Assembly: GCA_002308635.1 (NCBI GenBank)
Contig: DBWG01000123.1
Coordinates: 53,157-64,315, forward strand
DNA: 11,159 bases
Source of the DNA: Ruminococcaceae bacterium UBA1244
GTDB lineage: Bacteria > Bacillota > Clostridia > Oscillospirales > Acutalibacteraceae
Direction: 5' to 3'
A model generated the notes under the pieces. That model saw nothing but the letters and a program-made list of their open reading frames with translations. It ran no database searches and had not been told where the DNA came from. A program made the position numbers and the translations under genes. Shown here one piece after another: positions 5,727-11,159 of this stretch. Position 1 is the stretch's first letter; every line of letters begins with the position of its first letter.

Positions 5727-7493
5727 GTGCCAATACCCGAAGAATTCATACGGGATCTGAAAATGCGGTGTGATATCGCAGAGGTGATCTCGTCATACGT
5801 AAACCTCAAAAAAGCGGGACACAATCTCATGGGACTGTGTCCCTTCCATAACGAAAAATCGCCATCGTTCAGCGTTTCTCCCGAAAATGGTTTTTTTCAC
5901 TGTTTCGGATGCGGAGCAGGCGGCGATGTCATTACTTTTATAAAAAGGATAGAAAATCTTGATTATGTCGAAGCTGTCAAGCTCCTTGCACAGCGGGCAG
6001 GAATGACTGTTCCGGATGACGACCGCAGCAAGGGAATGTCACAGCTGCGCAGCAGGATATATGAAGCCAACCGTGAGGCTGCAAGATTCTATCACAAGCA
6101 GCTTTATACACCGGAAGGCCGTGAGGCTCTTGAATATCTGAGAAAAAGACAGCTCACCGAAAAGACTATAATTCATTTCGGTCTGGGATATTCTCCGAAG
6201 TCACGCTTTGAGCTTGTGAACTATCTCAAGAGCAAGGGATTTTCCGGAACGGAACTGATACAGGCAAATCTTGCCAATGAATCCAAAAGGGGCAACCCTT
6301 TTGACAGGTTCTCGGACAGAGTGATGTTCCCGATAATCGACCTGCGGGGAAATGTTATCGGTTTCGGCGGAAGGATAATGTCCGACATCAAGCCGAAATA
6401 TCTCAATACCTCCGACACGCCCGTCTTCAATAAGAGCCGCAATCTCTTTGCGCTTCAGTTCGCAAAGAACAAGGCAGACGGTCAGCTCATTCTTGTTGAA
6501 GGCTATATGGATGTTATCGCACTCCATCAGGCAGGCTTTGAAAATGCCGTTGCTACTCTCGGAACTGCCCTCACTCAGGAACAGGCTCTGACGATAAAAC
6601 GCTACTGCGATGAAGTTGTTATATGCTACGATGCCGATGAAGCCGGTCAGAAAGCTACTGCAAGAGCAATATCCATCCTGCGTCCCACAGGACTGAACAT
6701 AAAGATACTCACAGTTCCCAGCGGAAAGGATCCTGACGAATACATCAAGTCCTACGGCGATCAGGGTGCGGCAAGGTTCAGGATGCTGCTTGAAAAAAGC
6801 GGCAACGATGTGGAGTTCCGTTTGCAGAAGCTGCGTTCAAGATACAATACCGAGATCACCGAGCAGCGTGTGGAATTCCTCACAGAAGCCGCAAAGATGA
6901 TAGCGACTCTCGACAACAGTATTGAGAGAGACGTTTATATATCAAAGCTCAGCGAGGAACTTAATGTTGAGAAATCCGCTGTAAAACAGCAGGTCTCACG
7001 TTACTTCAAATACAACTCACGTGAAGCCTCAAAAAAGGAACAGCGTGAGATACAGTACCGTCTCTCGGCAAGAGATGACAGGATAAACACAGAAAAGCCG
7101 AATAATCTCAGAGCGGCAAATGCGGAGGAAGCTCTCATAGCACTTCTTATGAAAAATGCAGATGTTGCACAGAATATCTTCCGCATACTCCCGCCTGAGA
7201 AGTTCATAACTTCATTTGACCGCAAGGTTTATGAAACCATAAAGAGCCGTGCCGAAAAAGGCTTCGACTTCACCGTTACGGATATATCCGGAGAGTTTTC
7301 TGACGAAGAGATGAGCAGGATCACAAAGATACTCGTGTCTCATCCCCGTGAGAACGATCCGCAGACTGCCGCAGATGATTACATCAAAGTATTGGAGGAA
7401 GAAGCCGAAAAAATGACAGAGGACGAGATCGCAAGATCGGATCCTGAGACTCTTATGGAACAGCTCAGAAAAATGAAGGAAAAAAAGAAATAA
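5727..7493 (+). CDS. dnaG: DNA primase DnaG
   Basis: DnaG makes the short RNA primers for chromosome replication and works with the replicative helicase. The 588 residues are close to the family's ~600. The N-terminal CHC2 zinc-binding domain has Cys38, His41, Cys59 and Cys62 (CPFHNEKSPSF, then FHCFGCGAGGD). The Toprim catalytic core contains the acidic motif VEGYMD with Glu258, and DADEAG with Asp302 and Asp304. The C-terminal ~140 residues, after a charged linker near residue 445-470, are the helical helicase-interaction domain, less conserved as usual. I use the GTG at 5727, giving the start MPIPEEFIRDLK typical of the family. The gene lies 17 bases after dgt and 16 bases before rpoD, so the three are almost certainly co-transcribed. 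Confidence 0.97.
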   Translation: MPIPEEFIRDLKMRCDIAEVISSYVNLKKAGHNLMGLCPFHNEKSPSFSVSPENGFFHCFGCGAGGDVITFIKRIENLDYVEAVKLLAQRAGMTVPDDDRSKGMSQLRSRIYEANREAARFYHKQLYTPEGREALEYLRKRQLTEKTIIHFGLGYSPKSRFELVNYLKSKGFSGTELIQANLANESKRGNPFDRFSDRVMFPIIDLRGNVIGFGGRIMSDIKPKYLNTSDTPVFNKSRNLFALQFAKNKADGQLILVEGYMDVIALHQAGFENAVATLGTALTQEQALTIKRYCDEVVICYDADEAGQKATARAISILRPTGLNIKILTVPSGKDPDEYIKSYGDQGAARFRMLLEKSGNDVEFRLQKLRSRYNTEITEQRVEFLTEAAKMIATLDNSIERDVYISKLSEELNVEKSAVKQQVSRYFKYNSREASKKEQREIQYRLSARDDRINTEKPNNLRAANAEEALIALLMKNADVAQNIFRILPPEKFITSFDRKVYETIKSRAEKGFDFTVTDISGEFSDEEMSRITKILVSHPRENDPQTAADDYIKVLEEEAEKMTEDEIARSDPETLMEQLRKMKEKKK

Positions 7494-7509
7494 CAGGAGG
7501 TAACTACTT

Positions 7510-8622
7510 ATGTTAGGAGCAGCACAGCCGGACAAAAGGACAATACTCAGAGACCTTATGGAGCTTGGAAAGTCAAAAGGACAGCTCACAAACAAAGAGA
7601 TACTTGATGCTATCGGTGAAATGGATATCGACCCCGAACAGCTTGAAAAATTCTATGATACCCTCGAAACAAACGGCGTTGAAATAGTTGAGACACTTGA
7701 CGATATTATTCTTGATGATGTAGAGCTTACCAATATCGCAGAGGACGGCGCTCTCGGCGAAGACGAGGACGGCGAACCTATCGTAGAGAGCATCGCTATC
7801 GACGACCCCGTAAAGATCTACCTCAAAGAGATAGGCAGAGTACCGCTTCTCACTCCGGAGGAAGAGCTTGACCTTGCCGTGAGGATATCAAACGGCGATG
7901 TTGCCGCAAAAAAACGTCTTTCCGAAGCCAACCTCAGACTTGTTGTAAGTATCGCAAAGCGCTATCTTGGAAGAGGTATGCAGTTCCTTGATCTTATTCA
8001 GGAGGGAAATCTCGGTCTTATCAAGGCTGTTGAAAAGTTCGACTACACAAAGGGCTTCAAGTTTTCGACATACGCAACATGGTGGATAAGACAGGCTATC
8101 ACAAGAGCTATCGCAGATCAGGCGAGAACCATCCGTATCCCTGTCCACATGGTAGAAACGATAAACAAGGTAAAGAAAGTATCGAGCCAGCTCCTTCATC
8201 AGAACGGCCACGAGCCGACAGCGGAGGAAATTTCCGAAGTCATCGGTATGCCGACAGACAAGGTTCGTGAGATCATGCGTGTTGCTCAGGAGCCTGTATC
8301 TCTTGAAACGCCTATCGGCGAAGAAGAGGACAGCCATCTCGGAGATTTTATCCCCGATGACGACGCACCCGCACCTCAGGATGCGGCTTCACATACTCTC
8401 CTTAAAGAACAGCTTGCGGAAGTTCTCAGCACACTCACTCCCCGTGAGGAAAGAGTACTCAGACTGAGATTCGGTCTTGAAGACGGACGTTCAAGAACTC
8501 TTGAAGAGGTCGGCGAGGTATTCAAGGTAACAAGGGAGCGTATCAGACAGATCGAAGCAAAGGCGCTCAGAAAGCTCCGTCACCCCAGCCGCAGCAAAAA
8601 GCTGAAGGATTTCTTGGATTGA
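7510..8622 (+). CDS. rpoD: Primary RNA polymerase sigma factor (sigma-70/SigA)
   Basis: This housekeeping sigma factor directs RNA polymerase to the TTGACA/TATAAT promoters seen across this window. The 370 residues match the Firmicute SigA length. A short region 1.1 occupies about residues 10-60. Region 1.2 starts at Asp98 (DDPVKIYLKEIGRVPLLT). Region 2 includes NLRLVVSIAKRY (from 141) and the -10-recognition block GFKFSTYATWWIRQA (from 182). Region 3 follows, and the region 4.2 helix-turn-helix TLEEVGEVFKVTRERIRQIE (from 330) recognises the -35. All key blocks appear intact. The ATG at 7510 has a perfect AGGAGG (7495-7500) 9 bases upstream. It is the last gene of the dgt-dnaG-rpoD operon and is followed by a strong terminator. 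The gene order dnaG-rpoD is conserved in many bacteria. Confidence 0.98.
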   Translation: MLGAAQPDKRTILRDLMELGKSKGQLTNKEILDAIGEMDIDPEQLEKFYDTLETNGVEIVETLDDIILDDVELTNIAEDGALGEDEDGEPIVESIAIDDPVKIYLKEIGRVPLLTPEEELDLAVRISNGDVAAKKRLSEANLRLVVSIAKRYLGRGMQFLDLIQEGNLGLIKAVEKFDYTKGFKFSTYATWWIRQAITRAIADQARTIRIPVHMVETINKVKKVSSQLLHQNGHEPTAEEISEVIGMPTDKVREIMRVAQEPVSLETPIGEEEDSHLGDFIPDDDAPAPQDAASHTLLKEQLAEVLSTLTPREERVLRLRFGLEDGRSRTLEEVGEVFKVTRERIRQIEAKALRKLRHPSRSKKLKDFLD

Positions 8623-8636
8623 TGCTGTACAAAAAC

Positions 8637-8665
8637 AAAACTGCCGGATATTCCGGCAGTTTTTT
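8637..8665. terminator. Bidirectional intrinsic terminator between rpoD and the thioesterase gene
   Basis: A perfect 12-bp stem pairs AAAACTGCCGGA (8637-8648) with TCCGGCAGTTTT (8652-8663) around a TAT loop. It ends in T6 on the + strand; on the - strand the stem ends in TTTT, followed by G and a T5 run. It sits in the 54-base gap between two converging genes and can end both transcripts. Confidence 0.93.
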
Positions 8666-8676
8666 GACTGGTGAGG

Positions 8677-9087
8677 TTATTTTTCAGTCTGTCCAAGCTT
8701 GTCGAGGGTCTTTTTCATAAAGCTTTCCCATTTTACGGAATAGCGTTCATGTGTACCCTTTGCGATGAGCCCTGCATTGTCATAGGCAAAAACGTCAAAG
8801 CAGAATCTTCTGCCGTCGATCTCCGTGAGAACGGCAGTTGCTTTTATTGATGCTCCTTTCGGGCTTGCGCTTGTGTGGTTTATTGATATTTTTGTGCCGA
8901 CTGTTGTGAGACTGTCATCAAGATAGGGAACAAGAAGTTCGCAGGCGGCCTTTTCCATCAGGGCAACAACTGCCGGAGTCGCAAGCACGTCAAGCGAACC
9001 GCTGCCCATTGAAGCGGCTGTTGCCGGAGTGTCCACCTGTGAAAAAACGGTATTTTCTGTGCCTGTTCTGAGATCGCTGAGATCCAT
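8677..9087 (-). CDS. FlK-like hot-dog fold thioesterase
   Basis: The 136-residue single-domain hot-dog protein probably hydrolyses an acyl-CoA thioester in the cytoplasm. It matches the family of fluoroacetyl-CoA thioesterase FlK, with the blocks SLDVLATPAVVALMEKAAC and TTVGTKISINHTSASPKG. The FlK catalytic residues Thr42, Glu50 and His76 align with Thr37, Glu45 and His71 here, with identical spacing (+8 and +26). This does not mean fluoroacetate is the substrate: such proteins are widespread in gut anaerobes, and the natural substrate is unknown. The ATG at 9087 is chosen because AAAGG lies 9 bases upstream; the ATG at 9096 sits directly against that site. It converges on rpoD and diverges from the membrane acyltransferase gene, leaving 94 bases between the two start codons. 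No partner pathway gene is adjacent. Confidence 0.88.
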   Translation of the reverse strand: MDLSDLRTGTENTVFSQVDTPATAASMGSGSLDVLATPAVVALMEKAACELLVPYLDDSLTTVGTKISINHTSASPKGASIKATAVLTEIDGRRFCFDVFAYDNAGLIAKGTHERYSVKWESFMKKTLDKLGQTEK

Positions 9088-9096
9088 GAATATCAT

Positions 9097-9103
9097 CCTT
9101 TCA
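9097..9103 (-). promoter_or_regulatory. Ribosome binding site fixing the thioesterase start
   Basis: TGAAAGG on the - strand lies 9 bases before the ATG at 9087. It touches the alternative ATG at 9096, which is too close to be used efficiently. Confidence 0.65.
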
Positions 9104-9109
9104 TTTTGC

Positions 9110-9138
9110 TTGATAATACGTAAAATAACTGCTATAAT
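9110..9138 (+). promoter_or_regulatory. Sigma-A promoter of the membrane acyltransferase gene
   Basis: TTGATA (9110-9115) and a perfect TATAAT (9133-9138) are separated by 17 bases. The predicted start near 9145 gives a leader of about 37 bases, ending in AGAGGAG (9169-9175) 6 bases before the ATG at 9182. Confidence 0.85.
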
Positions 9139-9181
9139 ATATCATAACACTTTTCACGGAAAAATGAAAGAGGAGATATTA

Positions 9182-10048
9182 ATGTCAAAATCAAGATCTG
9201 CCCCAAAAGGTCATCAGCCGAAATATGCGGCAGGAAAAAAAGATGCTCCGCCGAAAAACAAGCCCGATCAGAAGGACGAATCTCAGAAAAAAGGAAAGCC
9301 CCGTGTCCATACGCTTGACGAGCTGAGAGGCTTTGCAATATTCTGCATGGTATTCTATCACGCATTTTTTACGGTAGGATATTTTTTCAAGATAGAATGG
9401 GGAAGGGTGCTTGTAGATTTTTTCATGCCGGCAGAGCCGTATTTTGCGGCAATGTTCATAGTGATATCCGGCATCGCCTGCTGTCTTACACATTCAAACC
9501 TTGAGCGGGGAGTCAAGCTTGCGCTGATATCCGCAGTGGTGTCGCTTGTCACATATCTCACTCTTGGCGGCAGCGACATGATAAGGTTCGGCATCCTGCA
9601 CATGCTGGCTGTCGGAATGCTGCTCTATGGGCTGTTTCACAAATATCTGCGTCTGATACCAAACTGGCTCGGTCTGCTTCTGAATGTTTTCCTTTTTGTA
9701 TTTTCATACCATATCGTTGACAGGTCGCTTGGACTGCCGTTTTTGTTCAAAATACATCTTCCGGCGGAATGGTATTCAACATCATATCTTTTTATGTTTG
9801 GATTTCCGGACTACGGATTTGAATCAAGCGACTATTTTCCGATATTCCCGTGGATATTCATTTTCTTTGCGGGAGCATTTATAGGAAGGATAGCGGTTAA
9901 GAAAGGGTTCCCGAAGTTTATGATGAAAAAGCACATCGGCTTCTTTGCGTTTCTTGGAAGAAAATCGCTTATTATCTACCTTGCCCATCAGCCGGTCATA
10001 TTTGGTATATGTTATGGTGTGATATGGGTCATTGACCGTTTTAAATGA
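9182..10048 (+). CDS. Membrane acyltransferase of the DUF1624/HGSNAT type
   Basis: The 288-residue protein is probably an integral membrane enzyme. Residues 1-42 are a hydrophilic tail with 13 Lys/Arg and many Pro, probably cytoplasmic. The motif TLDELRGFAIFCMVFYHAFF (residues 44-63, with His60) is the N-terminal signature of the DUF1624 group related to heparan-alpha-glucosaminide N-acetyltransferase. At least six further hydrophobic segments follow (such as YFAAMFIVISGIACCLTH, KLALISAVVSLVTYLTL, WLGLLLNVFLFVFSYHI, FPWIFIFFAGAFIG, LIIYLAHQPVIFGICYG), ending in DRFK. Family members move acetyl groups from acetyl-CoA across or at the membrane onto sugars; the acceptor here is unknown. I use the ATG at 9182, which has AGAGGAG upstream. 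An in-frame ATG at 9164 and a longer frame from 9029 lack suitable sites and overlap the divergent gene or its promoter region. Confidence 0.88.
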   Translation: MSKSRSAPKGHQPKYAAGKKDAPPKNKPDQKDESQKKGKPRVHTLDELRGFAIFCMVFYHAFFTVGYFFKIEWGRVLVDFFMPAEPYFAAMFIVISGIACCLTHSNLERGVKLALISAVVSLVTYLTLGGSDMIRFGILHMLAVGMLLYGLFHKYLRLIPNWLGLLLNVFLFVFSYHIVDRSLGLPFLFKIHLPAEWYSTSYLFMFGFPDYGFESSDYFPIFPWIFIFFAGAFIGRIAVKKGFPKFMMKKHIGFFAFLGRKSLIIYLAHQPVIFGICYGVIWVIDRFK

Positions 10049-10055
10049 CAAAAAA

Positions 10056-10098
10056 CAGCCGTCCTGCGGAGATGATCCCTGAAGGACGGCTGATTTTT
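10056..10098. terminator. Bidirectional intrinsic terminator between the acyltransferase gene and spoIVB
   Basis: A perfect 10-bp stem pairs CAGCCGTCCT (10056-10065) with AGGACGGCTG (10083-10092) around a 17-base loop that could form a small inner GGA/TCC helix. It ends in ATTTTT on the + strand and T6 on the - strand. The + strand T run overlaps the spoIVB stop codon (10097-10099), so the two genes share a very compact end region. Confidence 0.88.
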
Positions 10099-11159
10099 AT
10101 GATGCCTCAGAAACGGGGTCATCTCTTACTCTGTCTGAAAACGGCGTCATGTTCTCGGCAAATACGGCATATCCCCGTGAGGGATCGTTCACAAAAACGT
10201 GAGTTACAGCACCTGCTATCATTCCGTTCTGGATGATCGGGCTGCCGCTCATTCCCTGAACGATACCTCCGGTTTTTCGCAGAAGGCGTTCGTCTGTTAC
10301 CTTTATTACCATATTTTTGACAGAACTGCGGTCATTGTAGCTTATCTCCTCAATGCGCACGTCATAATATTCGGGAGAACATCCGTCAACGGTGGTGATG
10401 ATCTGTGCATCCCCCCGCACTATCTCCTGTTTGAAAGCAACGGGAAGAAGCTCCGTGTTTTCCGGAACACAACAAACAGTGCCGTAGACACCGTGACTGC
10501 TGTTTGCAGTCAGTGTGCCGCAGGGTGAACTGTCCGAAAAGTGCCCGCTGAGATAGCCGGGATTTCCGCAGATGCTTTTTGTTACGGAATTTATCTCCGC
10601 CGGAACGATATCGCCGTCAAGCATCGGCATGAGACTGCCGCTTTCAGAATCGCAGATACCGTGTCCCAGTCCGGCGAAGCTGCCGTTTGACGGGTCAATA
10701 TAGGTCATCGTGCCTATACCGGCGATGCTGTCCCTTACACGCAGCCCGATGCGGTAGTCCTTAACGATGCTGTCGTAAACGGGAGTGATGTTTCTGATGA
10801 TCTTTTTCCCGTCCCTTCTCAGGGCAAGCTTTATAGTTTCACCGCCGCCTGAGGACACGGCTTCAAGAAGCTGTTCGTTGGTACGGATGCTTTTTCCGTC
10901 AACCGAAACTATAATGTCTCCCTGACGCACATCCGCATCATCCGCAGGACATTCCTCGCCGTCCTCTGCCGATATTGTGCATATTGACGAAACGAGCAGA
11001 CCGTCGGAATATATCCTCATGCCAAAGGGAGTTCCGCCGGGAATAACATATTTTCTTTCCGTCAGATCGACGCTGACGTTTTTTATCGGGATTATGCCAA
11101 ACAGCATAAGTGAAGCGTCGAGATGACGGGAACTGTTTTCACCGCCGCCGGCGGCTGCC
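10097..11159 (-). CDS. spoIVB: SpoIVB sporulation serine protease (5' end outside the window)
   Basis: SpoIVB is made in the forespore and cleaves SpoIVFA in the space between the two membranes, which releases sigma-K activation in the mother cell. The visible 353 residues lack the N-terminal signal/anchor, because the frame stays open to the right edge. LFGIIPIKNVSVDL followed by YVIPGGTPFGMRI is the family's opening block. A PDZ domain spans about residues 45-125 (QGDIIVSVDGKSI). The S55 protease domain follows, with GLGHGICD (His166), VTDERLL (Asp289) and GIVQGMSGSPII (Ser304). The Asp-to-Ser spacing of 15 equals that of the B. subtilis triad (Asp363, Ser378), so the enzyme looks active. 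The internal ATG at 11107 is not taken as the start because homologues extend upstream of it. Unusually, spo0A does not follow: the gene runs straight into a terminator. Confidence 0.95.
   Translation of the reverse strand, partial: AAAGGGENSSRHLDASLMLFGIIPIKNVSVDLTERKYVIPGGTPFGMRIYSDGLLVSSICTISAEDGEECPADDADVRQGDIIVSVDGKSIRTNEQLLEAVSSGGGETIKLALRRDGKKIIRNITPVYDSIVKDYRIGLRVRDSIAGIGTMTYIDPSNGSFAGLGHGICDSESGSLMPMLDGDIVPAEINSVTKSICGNPGYLSGHFSDSSPCGTLTANSSHGVYGTVCCVPENTELLPVAFKQEIVRGDAQIITTVDGCSPEYYDVRIEEISYNDRSSVKNMVIKVTDERLLRKTGGIVQGMSGSPIIQNGMIAGAVTHVFVNDPSRGYAVFAENMTPFSDRVRDDPVSEAS

Noticed and set aside
9104..9180. Promoter for the thioesterase gene on the - strand
   Set aside because: TATGAT and TATTAT sequences could serve as a -10, but no convincing -35 lies at the right distance, so I do not annotate it.
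9029..9181. N-terminal extension of the acyltransferase frame
   Set aside because: It would overlap the divergent thioesterase start and the TTGATA/TATAAT promoter. The ATG at 9182 has a proper ribosome binding site.

Overview
The window looks like ordinary chromosomal DNA from a low-to-mid GC, Gram-positive anaerobe of the Clostridia, most likely a Ruminococcus-like member of the Oscillospiraceae. This is inferred from gene content: a dgt-dnaG-rpoD operon with a primary sigma factor of Firmicute type, a SpoIVB sporulation protease, a zinc-ribbon L31, a DUF6935-type protein, and an extracellular carbohydrate-binding (DUF4353/Cthe_2159-like) protein. Strong AGGAGG-type ribosome binding sites and sigma-A promoters fit this. 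I saw no tRNA, rRNA, CRISPR array, transposase, integrase or phage gene.

Layout. At 2-574 (+) lies the C-terminal end of a secreted carbohydrate-binding protein that closes with five 9-residue repeats. A two-way terminator separates it from a leftward three-gene operon (2205 to 625): a small membrane-anchored protein, a DUF6935-like protein and a 141-residue protein of unknown function. This operon has its own promoter at 2253-2281. Upstream of it is rlmI (3535-2309, -), a 23S rRNA cytosine methyltransferase. rlmI diverges from rpmE (ribosomal protein L31, 3714-3917, +) across a region with two facing, near-consensus sigma-A promoters. rpmE is followed by a strong terminator and then yigZ (3995-4618, +).

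From 4705 to 8622 runs the information-processing operon dgt-dnaG-rpoD (dNTP triphosphohydrolase, primase, housekeeping sigma factor). Its genes are 16-17 bases apart and it ends in a strong hairpin. Tail-to-tail with it is an FlK-like hot-dog thioesterase (9087-8677, -). A membrane acyltransferase of the DUF1624/HGSNAT type (9182-10048, +) diverges from the thioesterase. A third two-way terminator follows, and the window closes with spoIVB (-), whose 5' end runs off the right edge.

Most genes are housekeeping. The parts least explained by known biology are the three-gene operon of uncharacterised proteins, the Asp-Pro-Asn-Asn repeat tail at the left edge, and the absence of spo0A directly downstream of spoIVB. 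I found no convincing evidence of a new defence or mobile system.
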